Shown: positions 1-9,881, counted from the stretch's first letter. The stretch is 64,000 nt of DNA from an uncultured Verrucomicrobiota bacterium (GCA_903960515.1 CAJCBL010000302.1:1-64000), one strand, 5' to 3'. Numbers and translations: made by a program. Notes: generated by a model not told the origin, from the letters alone.

Positions 1-186
1 CGATTGATTCTTGGCCGTTATTGAGATGCAATGTCGGCTTCACCGGTGGTGGGAGCGGGTTTATGCCCGAGACGGGTTTAAGTTTCATCACCACCAGTCA
101 CTTCCATCACCGGTGCTTTGGCCAATTGAATGGTTACGGCTTAGTTTGAACATACTCGCTCCGCCCTAGTCCCACCGAACACTCCC

Positions 187-852
187 ATGCGCGCCTCATC
201 TCTGCTCGCCCTCACCGCCTCGCTCTTCGCCGCCTCGCTTTATGCAGGCGACACACAGCGTTTCTCCCAGTCGCTCACCGCCGAGCAGCGCACCACCGCC
301 GGTATCGACCAACTTAACTCCGACCAAGTGGCAGCACTCGATGCCTTGGTGCGCCTCGACGCCCACCAGGCGGCAGCCGCCACGAAGAAGGCCGCGGCCA
401 CAGCATCCAAACCCGCCGCCGGGATGGCCTCCCCCGCACAGGCCGCCCGCCCCCCCTTTACCCGCTCGCTTTCGGTAGACCAGCGCCGTGCCGCCGGCCT
501 GGACACTCTCACCGCCGGGCAGCAGGGCGCAGTGGACACCCTCGTGGCCGGGCAACTCGCCAGCGCCAGCGTTCGCTACGAACCGTCGGCCTCCCCGGCG
601 GTCGAGGCGGTCGAGTTCTTCCCCAACCGTTACGAAGTGCACGGCGAGATGGGCCTCAGTTTTGGCGGCGGCAGCGGCTACAGTTCGCGCGAAGCGTGGA
701 TGTCCACCACCCTGCTCGACACCAAGACGGGCACCGCATTCAGCGTCGGCGTTTCCTCCGGTCGGGAGAAGTGGAAAGGGCCCTACCGGTACCGCAACAC
801 GTGGGAAGAAGTGGGCATCGGCATCGGGGCCCCTCTCTTCAGCACGCACTGA
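187..852 (+). CDS. Hypothetical exported protein with two internal helical repeats
   Basis: N-terminal signal peptide (MRASSLLALTASLFAASLYAG); repeats FSQSLTAEQRTTAGIDQLNSDQVAALDALV and FTRSLSVDQRRAAGLDTLTAGQQGAVDTLV. Confidence 0.7.
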   Translation: MRASSLLALTASLFAASLYAGDTQRFSQSLTAEQRTTAGIDQLNSDQVAALDALVRLDAHQAAAATKKAAATASKPAAGMASPAQAARPPFTRSLSVDQRRAAGLDTLTAGQQGAVDTLVAGQLASASVRYEPSASPAVEAVEFFPNRYEVHGEMGLSFGGGSGYSSREAWMSTTLLDTKTGTAFSVGVSSGREKWKGPYRYRNTWEEVGIGIGAPLFSTH

Positions 853-866
853 AACCAAAGCCCGGA

Positions 867-1340
867 CTGAACGGCTCCGCCGTTCAGCTACGCGGAAGAA
901 GGCTGAAGAACGGAAGTCTGATCCTTCGACCGCCGAACACGGAACCCGGATGCGCCGGGGACCCTGAACGGCTCCGCCGTTCAGCTACGCTGAGGAAGGC
1001 TGACGCACTGACGGCTGAAGGCGTAACAGGGGTGTTAGATCGTCGGGCGAACGGCTCGGCCGGAGCGGCTCGGCTGTAGGAGCGAGCTTGCTCGCGATGG
1101 ATTGGGAAAGCGTCGACGACCGATTGCCAACATCGCGTGCAAGCACTCTCCTACGACGCGCCGCCAGCGGCGGTCGGCCCGGAGGCTGAACGACTTCGTC
1201 GTCCGGCTACGCGGAATCGCCCGGGCTGAACGGCTCCGCCGTCCGGCTACGCGGAATCGACCCGGAGGCTGAACGGCTCCGCCGCCCAGCTACGGGAAAT
1301 CGCCCCGGGCTGTACGACTTCGTCGTCCAGCTACACGGAA
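867..1340. repeat. Cluster of hairpin repeats, consensus about GCTGAACGGCTCCGCCGTTCAGCTACGCGGAA (at least 6 copies; 4 near-tandem at 1185-1340)
   Basis: Copies read at 867-896, 964-990, 1185-1215, 1225-1255, 1268-1297, 1309-1340. Confidence 0.8.
1076..1154. repeat. REP/REPIN-like inverted pair (GTAGGAGCGAGCTTGCTCGCGATGG ... CATCGCGTGCAAGCACTCTCCTAC)
   Basis: Two inversely oriented copies of the GTAGGAGCG[T/A]GC family. Confidence 0.8.
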
Positions 1341-1376
1341 GGTAGGCGGGCTCGGGGGCACCGGGCCTCTTCGGCC

Positions 1377-2252
1377 CTATTTGTGCAGGCTCTGGCTCAC
1401 CGTGGCCACGCCGGCGCGCGCCACCTCGATCATCTTGTGGACCATCGCAGGCTCGAGCCTGTTGGCCTCCATAAACGGATGCGCGGCCACCAACTCCTCG
1501 GCCGCGGCCAGAGCATAGCCCAGGTGTGCGCTCTCGCTGCCGGGGGGCAGCAGCGCCGCGGAGAAATCCAGAGCTCCGGCCAGCCAGTTGGGCTGCGGCG
1601 CCTCAGCGGGCCGATGCTGCCACTCGACAGCCTGCACCGTGACGTCGGGGAATTGCCAATGCCGCAGCAGGATCGCCCCGGCCTGCGCCTGGGTGACTCC
1701 CACATTGTCCAGCTCCCACTGCTCCACGGGCTCGTTGTCGTTCCAGAACAGCCCGCCACCGAGGTCGTCGATGCTCTGGTTGATCGCCAGCCGCCCGATG
1801 TAGCGCAACAGCCCGGCGGTGTGCGCATCGTCGGGCGAAACCGCACCGGTGTGCGTGGCCAGCTCCTCCAACAACAGTCCGTGGAAAAGGCTCTCGGCCC
1901 AAAAGTCCTCGGCGGCGATGCCATAGCTGCCCAGGTGGCGGCCCGCGGCCAGATGCGCCACGGCATGGTTGAGCAGGCGTATACTTTCGCGGAAACCGAT
2001 CTTCTGGAGCGCGCGGTCGAGCGACGCCACCCTCTCGCCCGCCCCGTAGAAGGCGCTGTTGGAGCCGCGTATGATGTCCGCGGTGAGAGCGGCATCGGTG
2101 CGGATGAGCGCCACGATGTCGTCGAGATCCGAATTCGGGTTGCGCAGCAGCCCCATCGCCTTGCTGAGCACGCGCGGCGCCGGCGAGAAACGCTCGATCT
2201 TGAGGATCGCCGCGAGGAATTGGTCCTTGGTCGGTTTCATGGGAAGAGTCAT
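1377..2252 (-). CDS. HDOD domain protein
   Basis: HDOD-like sequence (FSPAPRVLSKAMGLLRNPNSDLDDIVALIRTDAALTADIIRGSNSAFYG); start trimmed to MTLPMKPTKD, overlapping cheA by 4 bp. Confidence 0.85.
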   Translation of the reverse strand: MTLPMKPTKDQFLAAILKIERFSPAPRVLSKAMGLLRNPNSDLDDIVALIRTDAALTADIIRGSNSAFYGAGERVASLDRALQKIGFRESIRLLNHAVAHLAAGRHLGSYGIAAEDFWAESLFHGLLLEELATHTGAVSPDDAHTAGLLRYIGRLAINQSIDDLGGGLFWNDNEPVEQWELDNVGVTQAQAGAILLRHWQFPDVTVQAVEWQHRPAEAPQPNWLAGALDFSAALLPPGSESAHLGYALAAAEELVAAHPFMEANRLEPAMVHKMIEVARAGVATVSQSLHK

Positions 2253-4687
2253 GCCGCAGTGGTGTCGATGGCGTATTCGACGCCCGAGCCCAGGCCGTTG
2301 CTCTGGGGGATGCGCGCGGCGTCGTAGGCCACCAGGCCGGAGACGTCGATGATCATGGCCACCTTGCCATCGCCCAGCACCGTGGCCCCGGTGAAGATGT
2401 CCACATGCTGCCCCAGCCAGCCCAGCGACTTGAGCACGGTCTGGTGGTTGCCCAGCACCTCGTCCACGGCGAAGCCGATACGCTTGTCCTCCAGCTCCAC
2501 CACGACGATGCGCTCGATCTCCGGCGGCTCGCCCGGGTAGTCGAAAAGTTCGCGCAGGCGCAGGTACGGCAGCAGTTCGCCGCGAAGCGCCACTACATTG
2601 CGGCCGTTGGCCGGCAGGCGCTCGCCGCGCTTCTGCTCGATGGTCTCCAGGGCGCAACTAAGCGGCAGGATGTAGCGGTCGTTGGCCACCCGCACCATCA
2701 GCCCCTCGATGATCGCCAGGGTGAGCGGCAGCGAGAGGCGGATCTCCGCGCCTCGGCCCGGCTGGCTGCGCAGCTCCACGGTGCCGCGCAACTGCTCGAT
2801 GCTGCGCTTGACGACGTCGAGCCCCACACCGCGGCCCGAGATCTCGGAGATTTTGTCGGCGGTGGAGAAGCCCGGCAGCATGATAAACTGGTAGATCTCC
2901 TGCTCGCTGGGCGTGGCGGCGGGATCGAGCAGGCCGCGAGCTATGGCCTTGGCGCGGATACGCTCGGCGTTGAGCCCGCGCCCATCGTCGGCCACCACGA
3001 TCCACACACGATCGCCGCGCTGTTCGGCGCGCAGGGTGAGGGTGGCGGCGCGCGGCTTGCCGGCGCGCTCGCGCTCCTCGGGCGGCTCGCAGCCGTGATC
3101 GAGGCAGTTGCGCACCAGGTGCATCAACGGGTCGTTGAGCTGGTCGAGCACGGTCTTGTCCATCTCCGTCTCCGCTCCCTCGATCACCAACTCCACCTCC
3201 TTGCCGAGGTCGCGGGAGAGGTCCCGGGTGAGGCGGCGGAACTTCGAGAAAGTCTCCCCGATGGGCATCATGCGCACGCCAAGCACTACGTCGCGCAGCT
3301 CGAAGGCGAGCCGCTGCAAGCCCTCGGCGGCGCCCTGCAACGCAGGCGGCAGATTGGGCACCAGCGCGCAGCCCTCGCTCACCTGGGATTTGAGGATCAC
3401 CAACTCGCCCACCAGATTGACCAGCCGGTCGAGCTTGTCGGCGGATACGCGCAACATCTCGTGCTTGGCGTTCACTGCCGCGGCGGAAGCTCCGGGTTTG
3501 CGCGCGGCGCCAACCCTGGGTGCTGTGGCCGCCTTGGGCACGGCGGGCCCCACCGCTGAGGCCGACCCGGGTGCGGCAGTTCCAGTGGTCGCTTCGGAGC
3601 CCATCGCGGCAGCGGCCACCTCGGGCTGGTCGGCCGGGGTGATGAGCGGGGCGGCATCGATGGCGAAGGCGAAGGCGTCGCCGATACGTTCGCGGGTCGC
3701 GTCGGTCTCCAGCCGCATGCGCCAGCGGCCAGGCTGGGGCTCGTCGCCGGCAGGCGGAGACTCCACAATGCGGTGCTCACCGAGCATGCTCAGCTCGAGG
3801 AAGATGGCGTCGAGCGCACCGGGGGCGTCGAGCAGGGCTGCAGTGGCCTGGAACTCCACCAGCCAGGCCCGCACGGCCACCGGAGCCTCAGCCGGTGCCG
3901 AAGTGGCGGATACCGCCAGGGCAATCTCCAGGTCGCAGTCGTCGGCGATGAAACAGAAAACGTCGCGCACGGACTCCAGCGACATGGCCGTCTGCAGGGC
4001 GATGTCCCAGCCCAGGTAGCACTGCTCGGCATCAAGCTCGGCCAAGCTGGGCAGGGCGGAGTCCACCACCCGCACCTCGCAGGCGCCCAGCGCGCGCAGC
4101 CCATCGAGGAACATCCCGGGGTCCACGCCCTGCTGGAACACTCCAGCATGGGGGCGGAAAGCGATCTTGTAACTAAATAGCGGTGGCGCCTCCGGGGCTA
4201 CGGGAACAGGCGCGGCGGCGGGAGCGACCTGAGCGGCTGCCCGGGCGACGGGCTCGCCGGGGCAGGCGTGCGCGGGCTTGGCGGCGGACTTTGCCGCGGG
4301 CAGGTGGCGCAGGAGTGCCTGCAGGTCGGCATCGGCCCCCTGGAGCACGGCGGAGGCGTCGGCCGGGGCGGCGGCCAGGTAGCGGGCGATCACATCGCAC
4401 AGGCGCAGGGTGATATCGACGATCTCGGAGTTCACGGCCACCCGGCCCTCGCGGGCGGCGTTGAAGAGGTCCTCTACGTGGTGGAGGAAGCCGGACAGGT
4501 CGGTGAAGCCGCTGGTGGCCCCGGAGCCCTTGAGGGTGTGCATCGCGCGAAACACGCGGTCGATGGCGTCGGTATTGGCCGGCTGGTGCTCGAGTTCGAG
4601 CAGGGCGGCCTCCAACTCGGTGAGCACATCGGCGGCCTCCAGCCGGAAGATTTCCCGGCTGCGGCGTTGGATCTCGTCGAAATTCAT
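2249..4687 (-). CDS. cheA: Chemotaxis histidine kinase CheA
   Basis: Hpt HTLKGS motif, ATPase motifs (LMHLVRNCLDHG, DDGRGL, SGRGVGLDVVK), C-terminal CheW-like domain. Confidence 0.95.
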   Translation of the reverse strand: MNFDEIQRRSREIFRLEAADVLTELEAALLELEHQPANTDAIDRVFRAMHTLKGSGATSGFTDLSGFLHHVEDLFNAAREGRVAVNSEIVDITLRLCDVIARYLAAAPADASAVLQGADADLQALLRHLPAAKSAAKPAHACPGEPVARAAAQVAPAAAPVPVAPEAPPLFSYKIAFRPHAGVFQQGVDPGMFLDGLRALGACEVRVVDSALPSLAELDAEQCYLGWDIALQTAMSLESVRDVFCFIADDCDLEIALAVSATSAPAEAPVAVRAWLVEFQATAALLDAPGALDAIFLELSMLGEHRIVESPPAGDEPQPGRWRMRLETDATRERIGDAFAFAIDAAPLITPADQPEVAAAAMGSEATTGTAAPGSASAVGPAVPKAATAPRVGAARKPGASAAAVNAKHEMLRVSADKLDRLVNLVGELVILKSQVSEGCALVPNLPPALQGAAEGLQRLAFELRDVVLGVRMMPIGETFSKFRRLTRDLSRDLGKEVELVIEGAETEMDKTVLDQLNDPLMHLVRNCLDHGCEPPEERERAGKPRAATLTLRAEQRGDRVWIVVADDGRGLNAERIRAKAIARGLLDPAATPSEQEIYQFIMLPGFSTADKISEISGRGVGLDVVKRSIEQLRGTVELRSQPGRGAEIRLSLPLTLAIIEGLMVRVANDRYILPLSCALETIEQKRGERLPANGRNVVALRGELLPYLRLRELFDYPGEPPEIERIVVVELEDKRIGFAVDEVLGNHQTVLKSLGWLGQHVDIFTGATVLGDGKVAMIIDVSGLVAYDAARIPQSNGLGSGVEYAIDTTAA

Positions 4688-4706
4688 AACGGGGGCGGTG
4701 TAGGGT

Positions 4707-5093
4707 TCATACCCGCACGGCGGCGGCCTGCGGGCAGACCATCTGGGCCACGCCGATGAGGCGCGCCGGGTCGAAGGGTTTCACCACCCAGCCGGTGGCC
4801 CCGGCCCTCTTGCCGGCCACCTTCTTGTCGTCCTGCGACTCGGTGGTGAGCATCACGATGGGGGTAAACTTGTACTGGGGCAGCGCACGCAGACGCGTGA
4901 TCAGGGTTATGCCGTCCATGTTCGGCATGTTGAGGTCGGTGATGATGAGGTCGGCCTTGCGCTGCTCGGCCAGCCGCAGGCCGGCCACCCCGTCCTCGGC
5001 GGCGAACACCGTGTAGCCGGCGCTGCTGAGGACCATCTTCACGGTTTCGCGGATACTCATCGAGTCGTCCACGGTGATCACAATCTTGCTCAT
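4707..5093 (-). CDS. cheY: CheY-like response regulator
   Basis: MSKIVITVDDSMSIRETVKMVLSSAGY...DLIITDLNMPNMDG...KPF; start trimmed. Confidence 0.92.
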   Translation of the reverse strand: MSKIVITVDDSMSIRETVKMVLSSAGYTVFAAEDGVAGLRLAEQRKADLIITDLNMPNMDGITLITRLRALPQYKFTPIVMLTTESQDDKKVAGKRAGATGWVVKPFDPARLIGVAQMVCPQAAAVRV

Positions 5094-5115
5094 GTTTGGC
5101 GGAGGGTCGGGCGGT

Positions 5116-5406
5116 TCAAGAGGAGGCGAATTCCGAGGTGAGGCCGTAGCGGTCCAGCGCATCCGCCCACGACGGGGCGGCGCCGGGGGCCACACAGGTG
5201 CGGGCGCCGCGGGCGGCGGCCAGCAGCACCTGCAGGCCGGCCATGTCGACGCGCGCCAGGGCAGAGGCGTCGATAGTGAGGCTGCGGGGCCGCAGCAGGG
5301 CGGTGCGCAGGGCGAACTGCAGAGCGCGCGCCTCCTCCACCGTCAGCTCGCCGTCGAGGCGCACCGTTGCCACCGTGTCGGTTGTCTCCACCAGGAATGC
5401 ACTCAT
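5116..5406 (-). CDS. STAS domain protein
   Basis: VATVRLDGELTVEEARAL...LTIDASALARVDMAGLQVLLAA. Confidence 0.8.
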   Translation of the reverse strand: MSAFLVETTDTVATVRLDGELTVEEARALQFALRTALLRPRSLTIDASALARVDMAGLQVLLAAARGARTCVAPGAAPSWADALDRYGLTSEFASS

Positions 5407-5439
5407 GGGATGGTTACGTTGGCGGCGGGGTGCCGCTTG

Positions 5440-7908
5440 TCAGGACTGGGGAGCGATGGCGACGGGGGGCACACCGGTCTCCAGTTCTTCGAGATAGCAG
5501 GACATCTCCACAGCCGACAGGTCGTGGAGGCGCTGGAGGTCGGGGCCGAAGGTGGCCCAGTCCTCGAACTGGCCGGCCCTCGCCTGGGTGATGGCGGCCG
5601 CGCAGAAGGCGGCCAGGCGCGCCCAGCCCAGCATGGTGAAGCAGCCCTTGAGCCCGTGGGCGGTCTCGGCGAGGCGCTCCATGTTGCGGTTGGCGCAGGC
5701 CTCGCCCAGGCGGGGCCAGGCGGTGGCGAGGTCTCGGCCGGCGGAGGCCTGCAACTGGCGCAGCACCTCGGCCACCTGACCGCCGGGCAGTCCGGGGAAG
5801 AGGGCGGCCAACTGGTTGCGGTCTACCAACTCGGGCTCGGAGGCCGGGCCTGCGGGCTGGGCGGGGCCGGCGGTCGTCACCCGGCGGAACAGGCGCAGGA
5901 AACACGTCTCGATGTGGGTGGGCAGCACCGGCTTGCTGAGGTATTCGTCCATGCCGGCCGCGAGGCATTTCTCGCGGTCGCCGCTCATGGTGTTGGCGGT
6001 GAGGGCCACCAGCTTGGGCCGGTTGGCGGCGTCGGGGTGGCGGCGCACGATCTCGCGGGCTGCGGCCAGGCCGTTCATCACCGGCATCTCTACGTCGAGC
6101 ACGACCAGGTCGAAGGGCTGCAGGAGCAGCGCTTCCACGGCCTCGGCACCATTGGTGACGAGCTGCGCCTTGTAGCCGAGATGTTGGAACAGGCGCTTGA
6201 GCATCTCGCGGTTGGTGGGGATGTCGTCGGCCACCAGCAGGCGCAGCGGGAGGCGCTCGCCCAGCTTGAGTACGGGGGCGGCCTCGCCCGGGGCGCTGGC
6301 CGGGGTGAGCAGGCCGGCCACAGTGCGCGCCAACTCGGTGAGATCGGTGGGCAGGGGCACGCTGGCGGCGCGCGCCGCCGGGGGCACCGGCCAATGGTGG
6401 CTGGGGCTGGTTAGCCAGACCACGGATACCGACTTCTCCTTGGTGCGGCTTTGCAGGTGGCGGCCGAGCATGGCGCCCAGGCTGCGGGCCAGGGAGGCCT
6501 CGACGATGGCCACATCGAAGGGTTCGTCGTTGTCGGGGGCGATATTCTGGCCGGGGCCACCCCAGACGGTGGGCTGCAGCCCCCAGGCGCAAAGGGTGTT
6601 GGCAAGGAATTCGCGGGTACGGGGATCCGAGCAGACCAGCAAGGCCCTACGGCCGGAGGCGGCCGGCGGTGCCACCTCCACGAGGGCGGTGCCGCCATCG
6701 GCCTCGCCCAACTCCACGGAGCAGCGGAAGATGCTCCCCTTGCCCACCCGGCTACGCACCGCGATGGAGCCGCCCATGAGTTGGGCAAAGGCCTGTGCAA
6801 TGGCCAGCCCGAGGCCGGTGCCGTGGTGGCTGCGTGTGGTGCCGAACTCGGCGCGGGCGAAGGACTGGAAGAGCTTGGGCAGGTCGCAGGCCGGGATGCC
6901 CATGCCGGTATCGACCACGGTGAAGGCGATGCGCCAGCAGCCGTCGTGGCGGCGGGCGGCCACATCCAGGTGAACCCCGCCCGTCTGGGTGTAGGTGACG
7001 GCGTTGTCGAGGAGGTTGAGCAGCACCTGCTGGAGGCGTCGCGGATCGCCCACCACGCGGGCTGGGACATTGCGGCGCACCCTGTAGGTGAGCGGCATCG
7101 ACTTGGCCCGCACCTTGTGGCCTACGCTGCGCAGCGCCTGGGTGACGAGCCCGAGCAGGTCGAAGGTCCGCGGCTCCAGGGCCACCTTGCCGGCCTGCAG
7201 GCCGGAGAAATCGATGAGCTCCTCGATGATGCCCAGCAGGTTCTGGCCGCTGTCGAGGATGAGCGTGGCGGCGTGCACGTCGTCGGGGGCCTTCGCGGTT
7301 TCCGCCAGGGTGGCGGCCAGGCCGTTGATGACGTTGAGGGGGGTGCGCAGCTCGTGGCCCATGCTGGCCAGGAAGGCGCTCTTGGCGCGATTGGCCGCCT
7401 CCGCTCCGTAGGCCAGTTCGGCGGCCTGGCGTGCGGCGGACTCCAACTGGTCGTTGGCCGCCTCCAGTTCCGCCTGCGAGAGGCTAAGGGCGGACTGCTG
7501 GCGGTTGCGCTCGGTGAGATCGTGCAGGAAGCAGAAGATCAGCGGGCTCACCCCGGGCTCGCGGCTGGCGCTCACCTCCACAGCGCGCAGCGAGCCGCCC
7601 TTGTGGCGCAGGTGGCAGTGGCACTGGGCCGCCCCGCCGGAAGTGAGCTGGTCGCGCAGGCGGGCGAAGACCGGGCCTTCACCCGGGCCATGCAGCTGCT
7701 GCACGCTCATCGCCAGAAGATCCTCACCAGAGCAGCCGGTGAGGCGGCAGCCTGCGGCGTTGGTGGCAAGGATACGGCCGGAGGAATCGAGCACGAGCAG
7801 GCCGTCGGGCGAATGGGCCAGGAGGGCCACCAGCTCGCGCTCGCGCTCCCCGAGTGCCTGGGCGGCCGGCGGGGGTGAGTTGGGGCTTGGGGTGAGTGGT
7901 TCGTTCAT
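5440..7908 (-). CDS. Hybrid sensor histidine kinase (PAS-HisKA-HATPase-REC-Hpt)
   Basis: PAS region, GHELRTPLNVI H-box, G-boxes, REC (LLVADDIPTNREMLKRL...VVLDVEMPVMNG), C-terminal Hpt (ETAHGLKGCFTMLG). Confidence 0.9.
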   Translation of the reverse strand: MNEPLTPSPNSPPPAAQALGERERELVALLAHSPDGLLVLDSSGRILATNAAGCRLTGCSGEDLLAMSVQQLHGPGEGPVFARLRDQLTSGGAAQCHCHLRHKGGSLRAVEVSASREPGVSPLIFCFLHDLTERNRQQSALSLSQAELEAANDQLESAARQAAELAYGAEAANRAKSAFLASMGHELRTPLNVINGLAATLAETAKAPDDVHAATLILDSGQNLLGIIEELIDFSGLQAGKVALEPRTFDLLGLVTQALRSVGHKVRAKSMPLTYRVRRNVPARVVGDPRRLQQVLLNLLDNAVTYTQTGGVHLDVAARRHDGCWRIAFTVVDTGMGIPACDLPKLFQSFARAEFGTTRSHHGTGLGLAIAQAFAQLMGGSIAVRSRVGKGSIFRCSVELGEADGGTALVEVAPPAASGRRALLVCSDPRTREFLANTLCAWGLQPTVWGGPGQNIAPDNDEPFDVAIVEASLARSLGAMLGRHLQSRTKEKSVSVVWLTSPSHHWPVPPAARAASVPLPTDLTELARTVAGLLTPASAPGEAAPVLKLGERLPLRLLVADDIPTNREMLKRLFQHLGYKAQLVTNGAEAVEALLLQPFDLVVLDVEMPVMNGLAAAREIVRRHPDAANRPKLVALTANTMSGDREKCLAAGMDEYLSKPVLPTHIETCFLRLFRRVTTAGPAQPAGPASEPELVDRNQLAALFPGLPGGQVAEVLRQLQASAGRDLATAWPRLGEACANRNMERLAETAHGLKGCFTMLGWARLAAFCAAAITQARAGQFEDWATFGPDLQRLHDLSAVEMSCYLEELETGVPPVAIAPQS

Positions 7909-7935
7909 AACAGAATATTCGTGACGGGAGTCGTT

Positions 7936-9876
7936 TTAGAAAAGTTCGATACCCGGGCCGAGATCGGCCGGGGGCTTGGGCGGGGGCGCTGCGGAATCGC
8001 CGGCGGAGGGCGCGGCCGGGGGCTCCTCCGGGAAGCCGAAGAGCTCCACTGTGGAGGCGGAAGGGGCTACGGCTGCGGCGGAGGCGGCACTGGCGGCACC
8101 GAGGGCGGCGGCGTGCGCCCGGCGTTCCTCCTCCATGGTGTAGCGCTCGCGGTGGGTGGCCAGTTTGGCGGCGGCGGCGGGCTCCAGCCGCGCCGTGGCG
8201 TAGGGTGCGGTGATTTCATGGAGACGCTCGCAGAGCTCCTCCGCTGGCGTAAAGCAGGAGTCGATGAGCGCCGGGAAACCCAGCCGCTCCAGCAGCGATC
8301 TGGTTTCGCCGAAGAGCCTGGAGAAATCCTGGCTGGCCTGGGCGGCGTCGGCCTGCAATTGCACGCCCAGGTGATCGAGCAGCCCGCCGATTTTCACCGC
8401 TCCCTTTTCCAGCGAGAGCTTCTCCTGGCCGACGATCTGCAGGAACATGTCGGCCTGGCCGGCGATGCCCTGGAGCGAGCCCAGCACCTTGTCGAGCTGC
8501 CCGGAGAGCGTGCCGGTGACCTCCGCGATCTGGCCGGACACTCGGCTGCACTCCTCGGAGAGTTTGTTGAGCGCCTCCGCCGAGCTCATACGAGCGGCGG
8601 CCACCTGGGAGTTGAGGGCGACCAGCTTCACGTCGAACTCCTGGCGGGCGATCTCCAGGGAGAAGAACTTCACGACCTCCTCGATGCGGCCCACCGATCT
8701 GGATACCTTCGAGTTGGTCACCTGGCCCTGGTCGGCCACCGACGCCAGTTCGGAGATCTGGGCACGGTAGAGCTCGGCCAGCCGGCAGTCGCGGAAGGTG
8801 GCGGTTACGGCCGTCTCCATCGAAGTAAAGCAGGCCATCAGCCCCTCGCCGTGCTGGAGGAGTTGGGCCATGCCCTCGGTGACCTCGTGGCCGGCGCGCT
8901 CGATCTCGGCGCGGGCGGCGGCGAGCTGGGCTCGCTGGATCTTGGCGGCCTGGTGCACGAAGGCGGCATCGGCGGGCCGGCCGGAGTCTACGCCGGCGAT
9001 GTAGCCGGCGATGTCGTCGAAGCCCACAGCGATGTGTTCAAGTTTCTGGCGCACGATATCCTGGTGCTGGAGGGCCATGACCATGCCCAACGTGATCGGG
9101 CCGGTCTGGGCGAGCTGCTCCTCGATGCCCTGGTTCTGCGCTCCGCAGGGCTCCAGGGCCAGGCGCACCTTCTCCAACTCCCGGAAGATGGTATCCACGC
9201 TGGTGTGCGCGCGCTGGTGGAGAGTCTCCTCCAGGCGGCGCAACTCGGAGCGCTCGAGGCCGGACTCCTCCACGATGGCCTCGATGCGGGCGAAGGCGCC
9301 CACGGAGGTTGTCATGATCTTCTGGGCGATCTCGCCGATGTTGGCCGCCACGTTGATGAACACGCTCTGGTGCTCGGGCTCCAGCCGCACGGCCTCCATG
9401 CGGATGTTCAACGTCAAGATACGCAGCATCATGTCGCTGCGCTCAAACTGGTCGCGGGCCGCGCAGGCCAGCAGCAGCTCCTGCTCCACGGCGTGCATCG
9501 CCTCCTGCTCGGATACGGCCATGCCGATGCTGGCGTGCACCAGGTCCACGGAGCTCTTGTAGAGGGAATACGCCGCGGAGAGGGCGCGGTCCTCGTCGCG
9601 GTCCTGCACCACGGAGGTGAGCTGGGAGGTCTGCCGGCGCACCTCGCCCAGTTCGCTGCTGAAACGCCCCAACTCCTGGGCCAGCTCGGTGAACTCCCGG
9701 TCGGAGTCGCCGCCGAAGCGCATGAGCTCGGAGCGACAGCGCCGCAACTCCGCCCCGAGAGCGGCGGCGGTGGGCTGCGCCGGCCCCGCGGTGACCTTCG
9801 AACGGAGACCGCGCAGCCGCGCCAAGCCCCGGTACAGGGGGGCAGTCCAGGTGTCGGGCTGGAGGGGACTTGGCAT
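7936..9876 (-). CDS. Coiled-coil MCP-like protein with two MCP-tip-like segments and a QHQDIVRQ motif
   Basis: 646 aa from MPSPLQPDTW; no evident TM segment; segments NIRMEAVRLEPEHQSVFINVAANIGEIAQKI and LVALNSQVAAARMSSAEALNKLSEECSRVSGQ resemble MCP hairpin tips; inside the che cluster. Confidence 0.7.
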   Translation of the reverse strand: MPSPLQPDTWTAPLYRGLARLRGLRSKVTAGPAQPTAAALGAELRRCRSELMRFGGDSDREFTELAQELGRFSSELGEVRRQTSQLTSVVQDRDEDRALSAAYSLYKSSVDLVHASIGMAVSEQEAMHAVEQELLLACAARDQFERSDMMLRILTLNIRMEAVRLEPEHQSVFINVAANIGEIAQKIMTTSVGAFARIEAIVEESGLERSELRRLEETLHQRAHTSVDTIFRELEKVRLALEPCGAQNQGIEEQLAQTGPITLGMVMALQHQDIVRQKLEHIAVGFDDIAGYIAGVDSGRPADAAFVHQAAKIQRAQLAAARAEIERAGHEVTEGMAQLLQHGEGLMACFTSMETAVTATFRDCRLAELYRAQISELASVADQGQVTNSKVSRSVGRIEEVVKFFSLEIARQEFDVKLVALNSQVAAARMSSAEALNKLSEECSRVSGQIAEVTGTLSGQLDKVLGSLQGIAGQADMFLQIVGQEKLSLEKGAVKIGGLLDHLGVQLQADAAQASQDFSRLFGETRSLLERLGFPALIDSCFTPAEELCERLHEITAPYATARLEPAAAAKLATHRERYTMEEERRAHAAALGAASAASAAAVAPSASTVELFGFPEEPPAAPSAGDSAAPPPKPPADLGPGIELF

Positions 9877-9881
9877 GATGC

